DNA from: Anoplopoma fimbria
Taxonomy: Eukaryota > Chordata > Actinopteri > Perciformes > Anoplopomatidae
Direction of reading: 5' to 3'
Length of the DNA stretch: 64,000 nt
NCBI RefSeq assembly: GCF_027596085.1
Contig: NC_072449.1
Location: forward strand, 28,724,700 to 28,788,699
In this document: positions 1 through 9,956 of the stretch, piece by piece
Layout: each line of letters begins with the position of its first letter
How positions within the stretch are numbered: position 1 is the stretch's first letter
Position numbers and translations under genes: made by a program
Notes under the pieces: generated by a model
Told to the model about the DNA's origin: nothing
The model's input: the letters and a program-made list of their open reading frames with translations, nothing else
Database searches by the model: none

Positions 1-296
1 TATACAACTACACAGACAATAAATACACATACTATACAACTACACAGACAATAAATACACATACTATACAACTACACAGACAATAAATACACATACTATA
101 CAACTACACAGACAATAAATACACATACTATACAACTACACAGACAATAAATACACATACTATACAACTACACAGACAATAAATACACATACTATACAAC
201 TACACAGACAATAAATACACATACTATACAACTACACAGACAATAAATACACATACTATACAACTACACAGACAATAAATACACATACTATACAAC
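1..296. repeat. 32-bp tandem repeat (minisatellite), open at the window edge
   Basis: Nine complete, essentially identical copies of a 32-bp unit beginning TATACAACTACACAGACAAT start at 1, 33, 65 and so on to 257. A tenth breaks off after eight bases at 296. The near-perfect identity suggests recent expansion. The array continues to the left of the window, so its real size is unknown. The reading frames through it are simple repeats and not genes. Confidence 0.95.
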
Positions 297-445
297 ATAT
301 TGAATACCCAGACAATAAGTGCCTCTATTTTGTGTTTGAAGTGCCTCTTTTTGTGTTTGAATCTTGTCTTGTGCACAAGATTGACCTTGCAGGCTGCTGC
401 AGGACAAGGAGAATGGCCCATAGCTCTTCTTTTCATCCCCCTTAA

Positions 446-548
446 CAGCACCTAATGCACAGCACCCAATGCACAGCACAATGCAGCCTAATGCACAGCA
501 CCCAATGCACAGCACCCAATGCACAGCACCCAATGCACAGCCCATGCA
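446..548. repeat. 14-bp degenerate tandem repeat
   Basis: Six or seven copies of a 14-bp unit, CAGCACCCAATGCA, with one 22-bp variant near 474-495. Short frames rich in His, Ser and Thr cross it on both strands and are by-products of the repeat. Confidence 0.85.
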
Positions 549-919
549 TGTTCTGGCTGCAGCAGATGACTCATCTGTGTAGGGGAAGGTGTTTATGTGG
601 TTTTAATGTCTCTTTTTCAGGCCGTAGGAGGAACTCAGAGGCGGTGGTGATCTGTGGGTGAAGACTGCATCTCTCCCATCCTCTGCTGCGGGACGTTTCT
701 CTCAAACTATGACCCAATCGTTAGGTGTTGCGTACTTTCAGCCCCGCCTCGTCCGAATCTGCGCCAAGTGAGACAGAGGCACGCTGAGCGGCGCCGGAAG
801 CGTGGCGAGGGTTCCTTCAGAATAAGAGCAGGGTCCCTTTTCAGGAGATCAAGGCTTTTATGTAAAATAATACATCATTTATTTTATTTTAAATGGTGTA
901 TTATTATTATCCTATCAGT

Positions 920-1308
920 TCGCTGCACTTATTGCATTCGTATTAGTTTGTAGCACTTATTATATTCATATTAGTTTATTGCACTTATTGCATTCGTATT
1001 AGTTTATTGCACTTATTGAATTCGTATTAGTTTGTTGCACTTATCCTATTCGTAGTAGTTTATTGCACTTATTGCACTTATTCGTATTAGTCTGTTGCAA
1101 TTATTGTTTTCGTAGTAATTTGCCTCTGCACTATACTTTTGCTCTGGTTTATGCTTTAAGATGCTTGTTTAAGAAAGGAGATGCACTGATGACTTCTGGT
1201 GACTAGTAGTTCTCTTGAATACCTATGTTGAATACACTTCCTGTAAGTCGCTTTGGATAAAAGCGTCTGCTAAATGACTGTAATGTAATGTAATGTAATG
1301 TAATGTAT
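920..1308 (+). mobile_element. Retroposon copy A (3' end, ATGTA-repeat tail)
   Basis: The 3' part of a non-LTR retroposon found at least six times in this window. It has a block of repeated CACTTATTGCATTCGTATTAG-like units, then a conserved part that includes GTAAGTCGCTTTGGATAAAA and GCGTCTGCTAAATGACTG, and ends in (ATGTA)n at about 1280-1308. A terminal short tandem repeat and 5' truncation are usual for CR1/L2-type LINEs and the SINEs that share their tails. The exact family is not assigned. Copy B lies 380 bp away in the opposite orientation. Confidence 0.8.
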
Positions 1309-1689
1309 TAACCAGAGTCTTCAATAGTGTAATTATGTAATTGAGTAAAATATACAATATTTGCCTCTGAAGAGTACAACTATAAGATAGTTGGAAATAC
1401 TCTCATCAAAATTATTTGATGAGAGTTTCCAACAGAACTTGAGTAATATTTTACTGTTAGTTTCCACCACTGGAAAGTAACTGTTAACTCTGCAGGTCTA
1501 TTTTCTGGTTAAGCAATTCTTAAAGTAAATTTGACATTTTAAGACCAGCAAATGTGCTGCAGAAACCTGTTATCTCTCTAGTGGTGGATAACATACGCAT
1601 TACACCACCTTAAGGCCACTGTTTGTCAAAGTAGCCCAGCACAACAAGGTATTAATGTCCATCATTTTATTCCACAACAGAATTTCCCT

Positions 1690-2062
1690 GTTACATTACA
1701 TTACATTACATTACATTACATTACATTACAGTCATGTAGCAGACGCTTTTATCCAAAGCGACTTACAGGAAGTGTATTCAACATAGGTATTCAAGAGAAC
1801 TACTAGTCACCAGAAGTCATCAGTGCATCTCCTTTCTTAAACAAGCATCTTAAAGCATAAACCAGAGCAAAAGTATAGTGCAGAGGCAAATTACTACGAA
1901 AACAATAATTGCAACAGACTAATACGAATAAGTAAGTAAACTACAAACAACGAATAGGATAAGTGCAGTAAACTAAATACTGAATGCAATAAGTGCTAGG
2001 AGGAAGGCTCAGGGTAGTACTTCTTGAAGAGGTGAGTTTTCAGCCTGCGCCTGTTGAGGATC
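1690..2062 (-). mobile_element. Retroposon copy B (inverted relative to copy A)
   Basis: The reverse complement of the same retroposon. It opens with (TTACA)n at 1690-1730, then the complement of the GTCGCTTTGGATAAAAGCG segment, and extends to about 2062. At its 5' end, read on the - strand, an open frame ends in KTHLFKKYYPEPSS and a stop codon. That looks like the C-terminus of a retroelement ORF rather than a tRNA head. The copy at 51655 keeps the same residues. Confidence 0.8.
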
Positions 2063-2124
2063 AGCAAAGGTTTATCGTTTGCGTCACATCTCTCATCCTC
2101 TGTCCTTACACCCTCACATCCTTA

Positions 2125-2230
2125 AAGTTTGTGTTATTTTCAATTCAATTCAATTCAGTTTATTTTGTAGAGCCCAGAATCACAAATTACAAATTTGCCT
2201 CAGAGGGCTTTACAATCTGTACACATGAGA
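2125..2230 (+). mobile_element. Fragment of a common fish repeat (CAATT-headed)
   Basis: (CAATT)n at about 2139-2158 is followed by a segment containing CACAAATTACAAATTTGCC and GAGGGCTTTACAATCTGTAC. The wording is typical of an abundant interspersed fish repeat. A second, more diverged piece lies at 34511-34577. The fragment runs directly into the 23-bp minisatellite. Confidence 0.65.
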
Positions 2231-3195
2231 CATCCTCTGTCCTTAGACCCTCACATCCTCTGTCCTTACACCCTCACATCCTCTGTCCTTACACCCTCAC
2301 ATCCTCTGTCCTTACACCCTCACATCCTCTGTCCTTACACCCTCACATCCTCCCTCACATCCTCTGTCCTTACACCCTCACATCCTCTGTCCTTACATCA
2401 CATCCTCTGTCCTTACACCCTCACATCCTCTGTCCTTACACCCTCACATCCTCTGTCCTTACACCCTCACATCCTCTGTCCTTACTTACACCTCACATCC
2501 TCTGTCCTTACACCCTCACATCCTCTGTCCTTAGACCCTCACATCCTCTGTCCTTACACCCTCACATCCTCTGTCCTTATCCTCTGACCCTCACATCCTC
2601 TGTCCTTAGACCCTCACCCTGTCACCCTCACATCCTCTGTCCTTACACCCTCACATCCTCTGTCCTTACACCCTCACATCCTCTGTCCTTTACACCCTCA
2701 CATCCTCTGTCCTTACATCCTCTGTCCTTACACTGTCCTTCACACATCCTCTGTCCTTAGACCCTCACATCCTCTGTCCTTACATCCTCTGTCCTTACAC
2801 CCTCACATCCTCTGTCCTTAGACCCTCACATCCTCTGTCCTTACACCCTCACATCCTCTGTCCTTACACCCTCACATCCTCTGTCCTTACACCCTCACAT
2901 CCTCTGTCCTTATCCTCTGTCCTTACACCCTCACATCCTCTGTCCTTATCCTCTGTCCTTACCCTCACATCCTCTGTCCTTACACCCTCACATCCTCTGT
3001 CCTTACACCCTCCACATCCTCTGTCCTTACACCCTCACATCCTCTGTCCTTACACCCTCACATCCTCTGTCCTTACACCCTCACATCCTCTGTCCCACCC
3101 TCATCCCTCCTCTGTCCTTAGACCCTCACATCCTCTGTCCTTACACCCTCACATCCTCTGTCCTTAGACCCTCACATCCTCTGTCCTTAGACCCT
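2226..3195. repeat. 23-bp minisatellite (CACATCCTCTGTCCTTACACCCT)n
   Basis: About 40 copies of a 23-bp unit made of CACATCCTCTGTCC plus TTACACCCT. Variants include TTAGACCCT, and there are several deleted or fused units, for example near 2580-2620 and 2715-2760. One unit also lies upstream at 2093-2117. The strand is purine-poor on + and purine-rich on -. Long Ser/Pro/His/Leu reading frames across it are by-products. It ends about 230 bp before the INAFM-like start codon, so it abuts that gene's leader or promoter. Confidence 0.93.
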
Positions 3196-3422
3196 CATTT
3201 TGAAAAGCCTTACCGGAAGCAGCCTGTCTTACCTCGGCCAGCCTGCCAGCAGTCCCACCAGCTGATGCCAGAGACAGAGCCAGAGTTCGGAGGACTCAGA
3301 GGACTCTGAGGGGTCACAGAGCTTCACCGTCCTGCGGATCTCTGCACCGGAGGAGGCTGAGGAGAGGAGAGGACAGAGGACCCCATAGGACCATCAGAGA
3401 AGCTTCTGGAGACCACACAGAG
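3196..3422 (+). promoter_or_regulatory. Likely promoter / 5' leader of the INAFM2-like gene
   Basis: This is the only unique, moderately GC-rich sequence between the minisatellite and the INAFM-like start codon. It includes GGACTCAGAGGACTCTGAGG and purine-rich GGAGGAGGCTGAGGAG stretches. I see no TATA box. The leader role is inferred from position alone, and no transcription start can be fixed. Confidence 0.4.
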
Positions 3423-3701
3423 ATGATGAAAGCCACCGCGGAGAAGCTGAACGGGGACATGCAGAGGAGGCCGAGCTATCCCGGCGAGCTGCGGGCCAAA
3501 CACGTCAACATGTCCACTAAGATCTGGGTGAAGGTGGCGATGGCCATCACCTACTTCTTCTGCGTGTCCGTGGCCGCCTTCGTCCTGGTCATATACTACG
3601 TGTTCTTCTGGACTCCAGACCCGCAGCACAACATCACCAGCACCGCAAACCCGAACCGCACAGAGTGCTTGACGGATGGAAGCGGATGGAGAGAAACCTG
3701 A
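3423..3701 (+). CDS. inafm2: InaF-motif single-pass membrane protein (INAFM2-like)
   Basis: A single-exon frame of 92 codons plus stop. The N-terminus is basic and cytosolic-type (residues 1-37, with RRPSYPGELRAKH at 15-27 and KIWVK at 33-37). A hydrophobic helix follows at about 38-62, reading YFFCVSVAAFVLVIYYVFFW, and then a short outer tail with two N-glycosylation sequons (N70-I-T, N78-R-T). The helix with its C-V-S-V-A-A and Y-Y-x-x-x-W spacing is the InaF motif of the vertebrate INAFM1/INAFM2 proteins. The SYPGELRAK stretch before it recalls INAFM2 more than INAFM1. In Drosophila, InaF is needed for TRP channel function; the role of the vertebrate proteins is poorly known. It is shorter than human INAFM2 and lacks its long Pro/Ala tail. 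Two ATGs in tandem (3423, 3426) could both start translation. Orthology to INAFM1 versus INAFM2 is inferred, not proven. Confidence 0.82.
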   Translation: MMKATAEKLNGDMQRRPSYPGELRAKHVNMSTKIWVKVAMAITYFFCVSVAAFVLVIYYVFFWTPDPQHNITSTANPNRTECLTDGSGWRET

Positions 3702-3740
3702 CTGAGTCCAGAGTTTGAGGTGCTGACCTGAAGGAGAGCA

Positions 3741-3796
3741 GAATGAACAGAATGAACAGAATGAACAGAATGAACAGAATGAACAGAATGAACAGA
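3741..3796 (+). repeat. 9-bp repeat (GAATGAACA)n in the INAFM2-like 3' UTR
   Basis: Six near-perfect copies of GAATGAACA begin 39 bp after the INAFM-like stop codon. The unit is a multiple of three, so it gives an Asn-Arg-Met repeat in one frame, but it lies beyond the stop. Confidence 0.9.
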
Positions 3797-4116
3797 GCAG
3801 GATGCATGTGGGAGGAGGAGGATTTGTTGTTCTTGTTTCCAGCTTTACCCAAATACACAGTTCTGAGGGGTTCTATGTGTTTCAGCATGTTCTTGTCACT
3901 AGACCTAGAAGGACGTGTTTGCTTCCCCATCCAGTAAGTAAGAGTCTTTTTAAAAAAAACAACTAAAAAAAACTCCAAGGGATGTTTTTTTGTTCTTGTT
4001 TCAGTGTTGGGATGGTTCACTGTGTGAGGGAGAAAATGATGGTTCTTCTGGAAGTCATATACATCCTTTAACACTTGCACAGTGACTTTAAAAATGTCAA
4101 CAATCTCTGCTTCCTC

Positions 4117-4122
4117 AATAAA
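4117..4122 (+). terminator. Candidate poly(A) signal for the INAFM2-like gene
   Basis: The first AATAAA on the + strand after the INAFM-like stop, about 415 bp downstream. A single hexamer in AT-rich DNA is weak evidence. Confidence 0.3.
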
Positions 4123-4129
4123 CTTAGTC

Positions 4130-4465
4130 GGTGTCTCCTGGAACCAACACAAGAACCCCTTAATATACTTAAGCCCACCCCTCAAGAAACACTGTTTTTT
4201 CCCCTGAAAAGCTTGAATTCCCTGAGGAACATCCCCTGGAACCATCTCAAGAACGATTGAACCCTCTTAAGAACTTTAGAGAACCCTCAAGAACACTCCA
4301 GGTAGCCATTGTGACCCTTCAAGAACCCTTGATACCCCAAATTAATTAATCAAACCCTCCCACCACCGAAGAAACCCCTTACAACCCCACATATCCTGTT
4401 GCATCTTGCTCAAAAACCCCTTCAAGACCTCACCTCAAGACCCTCCGAGGACCTTCCTCCCCGAT
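4130..4465. repeat. C-rich degenerate repeat, CTCAAGAACCC-like
   Basis: At least eight imperfect occurrences of CTCAAGAACCC or TCAAGACC, with spacing and sequence variable. A similar C-rich stretch lies at 22500-22620. No coding sense is visible. It may be an old eroded minisatellite. Confidence 0.5.
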
Positions 4466-5040
4466 GAGATCCACCGCTCTGCACTAACGGAGACATATTT
4501 TTACGATATGCCAATGTGAATGATTGAGTTTTCCTTTGTTTGCACAGCAGGATGCTGTTTTTATTCAGGTATCTAGAGGACTTTAAAGCGATACTGTACT
4601 GTAGCAGAAGTAGCCTAAATTGTGATCTCTGGTAGCTCGTATCTGTATGAAAAATGCAAGGCGATCACTCAGTATACTCTCAGTAGTTGCAGCAATTTAA
4701 CCTTTTTTTTAGAGCAACTTTTGTCTTGCAGCGCCTCACAGAATGAGCATAAATATTCAATGCAACGTGACGTTTGTACCTCTTCTTGATGACACGGTTT
4801 ATTCACCTCACGTCCTGTTCATAATTTAGGCTACAGTCCCTTAAATCTACTAGACTGTTTTCTTTACGATGTAGCCTTGAGAATTTATTGTTATGATATG
4901 ATAAACTATGCATTTATTCCAGTGTGGGTGTCGTCATTCTGATTGCCGTCACCAGATGAGGTTTGTGCAGGCCATGCGGTGGCGTTGTGCACAAATGACA
5001 GACGGGACATTTCACAGGAAAGGCCAAGCTGACGTCAGCT
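4466..5040. other. Intergenic, nothing recognised
   Basis: AT-rich unique-looking DNA between the INAFM 3' region and mobile-element debris. I see no exon with plausible splice sites and no repeat family that recurs in the window. Confidence 0.5.
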
Positions 5041-5049
5041 TTAGTTACT

Positions 5050-5575
5050 CCTTCCTGTCCAGTGAAAACCACGTATGTCCAGCTGTGTTGGTTTTGAATG
5101 TGCTGATCTGAAAGAAAGTGTTCCTTTATGTTTTGAGAAAATCCTCCTACTTGTAAAGCTAAATAAACTCTTTAAGAAGCCTCTTGGATCAGCTGGAAAA
5201 TGCATCGTCACAAAGCTGAAAACAGGGCCGTTTTTCTTTTTACAGTTACGTGGTTCTCACAGCAGAAAAACCCAACTACCCAACAGTATATAAAGGATTT
5301 CAATTGAGCCTGACCTTAAACATCTACAGCAGTAAATTGAAACATTAACAATAATGCAGCAGCAATATTAATCCAGAAACATCATAGTTAAATACCGACA
5401 GGGAACATTTTGCTACAATGAGTACTTTTACGTTAAGTACTTTTGGTACCTCATACTTTTTCGTAAGTATGGTTTAAAAAGCAGTACTTTCACGTTAAGT
5501 ATTGAGTAAGTGTTGAGTCATTTTACAGTACTTTTCCTGAAGTAAAGGATCTGAGTACTTCTTCGGGTATTGAGC
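5050..5575 (-). mobile_element. hAT-like element, - orientation copy
   Basis: Holds the complement of the internal block CAGCTTTGTGACGATGC...GCTGATCCAAGAGGC (about 5165-5225). After it come alternating AGTACTTTTAC / GTAAAAGTACT motifs, and a degraded terminus at 5549-5570 that reads GATCTGAGTACTTCTTC. These are the landmarks of the family whose best-bounded copies are at 15416-15801 and 38420-38958. Confidence 0.65.
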
Positions 5576-6019
5576 TGTAGCTCCTCTGTTCAACAGAAAC
5601 CTGCTATGAAACTGAAACACATTCCTGTCACGTTGCAGATCGGAGGCCTGAAATGGAAATCAGCTTTGTGTTGATTCAGCCACTTTCAGTTCACACCAGC
5701 TACTGACCTCAGATGGGTTTGCTCATCTCAGTTCTCCTACAGTTTGAAACTGCAGTGCAGGAGACCAGCTCGAAGTCATCTAGTGCAAGAGGACAGTTCA
5801 CAAAAGAGTCAATCCACTGCAGAACTAATGATATAAAATTAACATTAACATGTGATTTTTGTGAAGATTGTCAAACAAAAGTGGGATAGAAAGAGTTTTA
5901 TGTTCTCCCCACTAGAAGATCCATGAATGCAGGATGGAAATGCCATTCATTTGATTCTGAGGTGTGAGAAACAGCAGTGACCGAGGTTTAACTGGGTTTA
6001 ATCAAGAGAGACCTGAAGC

Positions 6020-6056
6020 CAGCGATGGAAGAGGGACTCAGATCTTTTACTTAAAG
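6020..6056 (+). mobile_element. hAT-like element 5' tip, interrupted
   Basis: CAGCGATGGAAGAGGGACTC then AGATCTTTTACTTAAA is the family's 5' end. It stops abruptly at the edge of the next element, so only the tip remains here. Confidence 0.6.
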
Positions 6057-6057
6057 G

Positions 6058-6530
6058 TAGGGTTGGTAATTTGTTCCAAATAGTTTTTTGATATTTATTG
6101 AAATCTCAATTTATCCTGACAGACTATAAAAAGAACAAAAAATCTGCTATCTCTTGTTGTTGCAGGACTGTAATAAGCCTGTCCACTCATTTCATTCCCG
6201 ATTACCTGCCGGACTGCTCACATTTGTCCTGTGCACCCAATGCTCTTCACCAGAGACTTCCACAAGCTGCTAGTTTAACAGCTGTGAGTGCTAACACCAG
6301 CCATGATCCTCGCACACGTTCATTATGATAACTTTGGAGGAGCGTTTTTGGAGGGAGGTCTGAAGGGACGGGCTGTCAGTGCTGCAGACTTTCTTGCTAC
6401 TTTTGGAGCTAGTGCTGTTAGCTAGTGTCATTGGAAAAAATAGTTGGCGACACTGGGCATGGATTCTCCAATTGGATAATTTTTTTTAATCTAGCCCACT
6501 CTTACTCGTTTCTCAAGCTTGCCAACCCTA
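6058..6530. mobile_element. MITE with TAGGGTTGG(T/C)AA terminal inverted repeats
   Basis: The ends are TAGGGTTGGTAA (6058-6069) and TTGCCAACCCTA (6519-6530), a 12-bp terminal inverted repeat with 11 matches. The interior has no transposase-like frame; a 76-codon frame inside it resembles no protein I recognise. It directly follows a hAT-like 5' tip, which suggests nested insertion. I could not settle the superfamily or the target duplication. Confidence 0.65.
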
Positions 6531-6984
6531 ACATTAGAAACTGAAGCAGAGTGTTTGTTGTTGCTACAATCCGGATACAACGGCCGACTGCTGAGTCATT
6601 CCAGACTCTTCTTCAGGGGGCAGAATGACTGCTGACAACTTCAGGCATATAAGCAATATTTATGTTATGATATGTGATATGAATAAGGTGCAGCGAGCAG
6701 GTCAGTATTGCGAAAAGAACCCAAACAGGTTGATCAGGCTGAGTGGTCCTGAATCACCCTGAAGGGGTTTATTTCACAATAATGACCCGCTTGCTGTACA
6801 TTATCCTGCTAAATACACAACTACTTTGCATACTAAAAAGGTAAGAGAGAGGGACTCCGTGGGAAGGTGGGGGCTTTTAAATCAGGGCCCATACCGGGCC
6901 AAGTTGTGGCTCATGAACCTAAAGACCCAGATCCTGCACGAAAGAAAAGAGCAAGCAAGTATAGGACACAGGCCCACCTAGTGA

Positions 6985-7145
6985 AGGGCTCGTCACATAT
7001 GTCGTATGCCATAAACAACTCATTCAAAAAAGTCGTAGGATAAAAGAATAGCAAATGTCTTTATATAGTATTTCACAAAATAAAAATAATTAAAATGTTT
7101 AGTATTATAGTATTTCAACAAATGTTTTAAAAAAAATCATAGTGT
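6985..7145. repeat. Degenerate GTCATAGTATAGTATGT array, left block
   Basis: Scattered imperfect units such as AAAAAAGTCGTAGGATAAAA and AATCATAGTGTAGTATGTC. The same units resume at 7600-7780, 9780-9855 and 10195-10580, so these look like one old array cut apart by insertions. Confidence 0.6.
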
Positions 7146-7149
7146 AGTA

Positions 7150-7600
7150 TGTCAAGGTCTTGGGTTTATTTTTTTCTGGTTCCTGTTTTATCCTGAGGTT
7201 CCTTGCCTCATGTGTCCTGTGTTTGTTTGACTTCCTGTCTTTGTAGTTCTTCCCTCCTTTTTCCGTGTATAACTCTTATATAATTGGCTTTGTCAACCTT
7301 GCTCTGTTCCAATCGTTTCTAGCACCAATCAGCTTCCAGCCTGCCCTCGTGTCTTCCCACCTGTGTCTTGATGTCTGATTAGTTTTTGTGTATTTATAGT
7401 CCTGTCTTTTCACTGTTGGATGACAGTAAGTCCTGCCCTGTTGCATGGACTTTTGTTTTTGTAACCTGCCTATTGTTCTTGCTGGTTTTTTTACTCTGAT
7501 TTATAAGTTCATTCTACATTAAATCATTTAACCTGCGCTATCTGCCTGCCTTGCCTGTGTTCGGCTCCTTCCCCTGCTGCCTGCTCTCCAGAACGTTTAA
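7150..7600 (+). mobile_element. LTR-like segment (possible solo LTR) inside the array
   Basis: A 450-bp T-rich block starting TGTCAAGGTCTTGGG, unlike its flanks, with repeated CCTGTCTTTG and CCTGCC wording. It has TATTTATAGTCC as a possible TATA-like box and ATTAAATC as a possible poly(A) signal at about 7518. On both sides the GTCATAGTATAG repeat resumes. The structure suggests a solo LTR of a Gypsy-type element, but the right end and the target duplication are not clear. Confidence 0.4.
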
Positions 7601-7790
7601 ATGTCATCAAAAAGTCATAGTATAGTGTGCCATGAAAAATATCACTAACATGTCATAGTTATGTATGTAATAAACATAAAAAGTTATAGTACTATATTAT
7701 AAAAAATCATCATATAGTTTGTCATAAGAAATATAATTAACATATCACAGTATAATGTGTCATAAACATTTCATAATAGTCAAAGCTTCA
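7600..7790. repeat. Degenerate GTCATAGTATAGTATGT array, second block
   Basis: Units such as AAAAAGTCATAGTATAGTGTG, CATGTCATAGTTATGTATG and AAAAAATCATCATATAGTTTG continue the array interrupted by the LTR-like block. Confidence 0.65.
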
Positions 7791-8299
7791 TCACAGTATG
7801 ACCTATTAATGCATTTCAATTGGTATAAATGTTTCCCCTTTTGAGACTGTCTGGCGCCATCTTCTGGCTTTATATGCTATCTGTCCTTGTTTGATGATGT
7901 CATCAAGAGTATATGCGAACAGATTGTTTGTATGAAAGAGCCCCCATAAGTTTTATGATTGAGTGTAACATTTCTATCATAATGGCGTGTATGTTAATTG
8001 TTTCAAATGGTAATGTATGTTTATTTCTCAAGTCCAAGTGGCATCAGTAAATGAGTGAACTTTAAACCTCTTGTCAGCATAATCAGTTGTAGAAGAGTTT
8101 ATCTGACTGTCGACTCCAGAGAGGCGCAAGAGGCAAAGGACAGGGCAGGACAGTAAAACAACAGCTTTTGGCTGACCTGCCTTTGAGCCTGAAGATTTGA
8201 AAAGAACGACAGTGAGCAGGCATAGAAGCAAACTCAACTCGAACAGTTTGAACTAGTGAGGACATCGGTCTCTGTACATCACCACATCAGGAAAAAACT

Positions 8300-8600
8300 C
8301 TGATGATGAGGACCAGATCCAATGCATCTTGCTCATCTAGACAGATTCATGGCTCATCGGCCAGTAAAGTCGCTGCTGCCTTAGCGCGTTCGTAGAAGCT
8401 GAAACAGCTTTAGCTGAGCTAGCCTCTGCTGAAAGGGGGATCAGCTGAGGCTACAGCAAGCTGAACTAGATGGAAAACATTAAGAAGTGTCACGGGACAG
8501 GGTACGCATTGAGAAGACGCTTGCAGCCACAGAGGTTTAGCCTCAAATCTTAGAGGCTGCGGTGGAACAAGACCATCCTGAGATTATCACTAAAATAGAT
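8300..8600 (+). pseudogene. BEL/Pao polyprotein N-terminal remnant
   Basis: A broken frame reads SSRQIHGSSASKVAAALAR, then an AEAETALAELASAERG-like stretch after a stop. This matches the charged, alanine-rich coiled start typical of fish Pao/BEL polyproteins. At least one in-frame stop and a shift interrupt it. Confidence 0.55.
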
Positions 8601-8909
8601 GTTCCAGCTGAATACACAGAATCACGCATCCTTCATGCATGAAGAAATACGAAGAACGAGTCACTCAATGAACAGATGATCCAGTCAAACCTGTGCTAGA
8701 CCCCCTCAATAGCAACCCAGAAATACAGGCTTTTCAGTATAGTCCCACCGTTTCCTCTTACCACAGTATGTTTTTGCCAGTAATCGAATCACCCTCTCAC
8801 CCAACCCTTCAATCCTTCATGAGGACACCTGAAGAGAAAGAACAGATCGTCCGATTAAAGTCTTTGGTAGATTAGTGCCTCCGGCAAGTGGCACAGGAAG
8901 GCAAGTACA

Positions 8910-9600
8910 ATTTTGGAGAAGACGCTAGACAGTTGGTTGCCCACCACTTTTATGTGGACTATGGGGTTCAAGTCACTTCACACAGCAGAGGCAGAAATCA
9001 GTGTACTCAAACGGACTCAAGTCATGTTTGCTTCCTCTATCCTTAGGTTGCATAAGCCAAAAACTAGAAACTCACTGCAGACTCTTCTGAAAGGGATGAC
9101 CCATGGAACCTCTGTATCCCGAGGCCTTACACCTGCGTGTCACAATCTGCAGGCAAGCTTACGGAACTCTTTGTCTTCTCAGACACTTAAGAGAGGGCAG
9201 TAGCTGCTGGGGCACACATGAAGACTTTGGATGCAGATGGAAAATGCTATATAGGATTATTCTGAAGCAAAACTAGACTTTCTCCCAACCCAGAACCCAC
9301 CATTACCCAACTGGAGCTTTGTTCTGCAATCATTGTCTCCAAAACAGAAATCAGATTTGATGCAGTCACCTTCTACACAGACAGAACGATTGAGCTCCGG
9401 TACATTTACAATGAGAACATTGCACATTGCATATTTAATGCATATTTACATTGGCCCAACAGTGCCGATATGTAGAAAACAAGCGCAATCCTGCAGGCAT
9501 TGCAACACAACCTATCCCAGCAGAACATCTGAGAAGTACGATATGGTTCACAGGAACAGCGTTCCGGTCTCAGCCAGAAGATGTGTTGACCACTATGGAG
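8910..9600 (+). pseudogene. BEL/Pao pol remnant (RT end and RNase H)
   Basis: At 8911 the frame reads FGEDARQLVAHHFYVDYGV. The second aspartate of the usual catalytic Y-V-D-D is replaced by tyrosine. A shifted frame then gives KSLHTAEAEISVLKRTQVMF and RLHK (about 8970-9060), a strong match to the Pao RT thumb. Near 9270-9335 a frame reads RLSPNPEPTITQLELCSAII, the RT/RNase H connection, and then FYTDRTIELRYIYNE, the RNase H domain with its TD pair. Near 9500-9570 NPAGIATQPIPAEHL and WFTG mark the RNase H C-terminus. At least three frameshifts and several stops make it a relic. The call rests on motif recognition without a search. Confidence 0.72.
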
Positions 9601-9779
9601 AAATGTAACTTTTGGGGCCAGAACAACATCCCATTATACATCTTCAATGTTTTTATGGCAATTTATGTTTATTTCTCAGTTTTACCCAACTCCAAGTGGC
9701 TTCAGTAAAAGAGTGAACTTGAAAATTCTTGTCAGCGTTAACCTTAACCCTATAGTATTATTTTATTTTATTCATTAAG

Positions 9780-9860
9780 TATGTAAATACATTTTCATAA
9801 AAATTCATAGTTCGTGGTGTGTCATCAAAAAAGTTGTAGTATAGTATAGTCTGGCGTTAT
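9780..9860. repeat. GTCATAGTATAG array fragment
   Basis: Contains AAAAATTCATAGTTCGTGGTG and AAAAAAGTTGTAGTATAGTAT, units of the same degenerate array, here between the BEL/Pao relic and the SINE. Confidence 0.5.
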
Positions 9861-9956
9861 TGCTTGTAGCAGATTTAATAAATAATAATAAAGGTTACTA
9901 AACAATCAATTATAAATAATAAACCCATGAAATAGTATAAAAAGTGTGATGACACT

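Larger units (their letters stand above)
7830..9745 (+). mobile_element. Deleted, decayed BEL/Pao LTR retrotransposon
   Basis: The left and right edges share a direct repeat, TTTATGTTTATTTCTCA...CCAAGTGGC(A/T)TCAGTAAA.GAGTGAACTT. It lies at about 8010-8080 and again at 9655-9740, as expected for two LTR remnants. Between them lie, in order, a coiled alanine-rich polyprotein start (8300-8600), a reverse-transcriptase end (8910-9090), the RT/RNase H connection (9100-9330) and the RNase H end (9333-9600). Protease, most of RT and integrase are missing, and the frame is broken repeatedly. A full-length element would be several kb; about 1.9 kb remains, so it is non-autonomous and inactive. The outer limits are approximate. 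Confidence 0.7.

Noticed and set aside
1..296. CRISPR-like appearance of regularly spaced repeats
   Set aside because: The 32-bp units are contiguous with no variable spacers, and the genome is vertebrate.
1993..2760. 255-codon frame rich in SSVLTPSHPLSLHPH
   Set aside because: Runs through the 23-bp minisatellite, whose unit length is not a multiple of three, so it shifts among three phases without stops. It begins within a retroposon in the wrong direction.
3634..4245. 203-codon - strand frame opposite the INAFM-like gene
   Set aside because: Contains a leucine/phenylalanine repeat from the GAATGAACA tract and no recognisable domain. The + strand InaF motif explains this region better.
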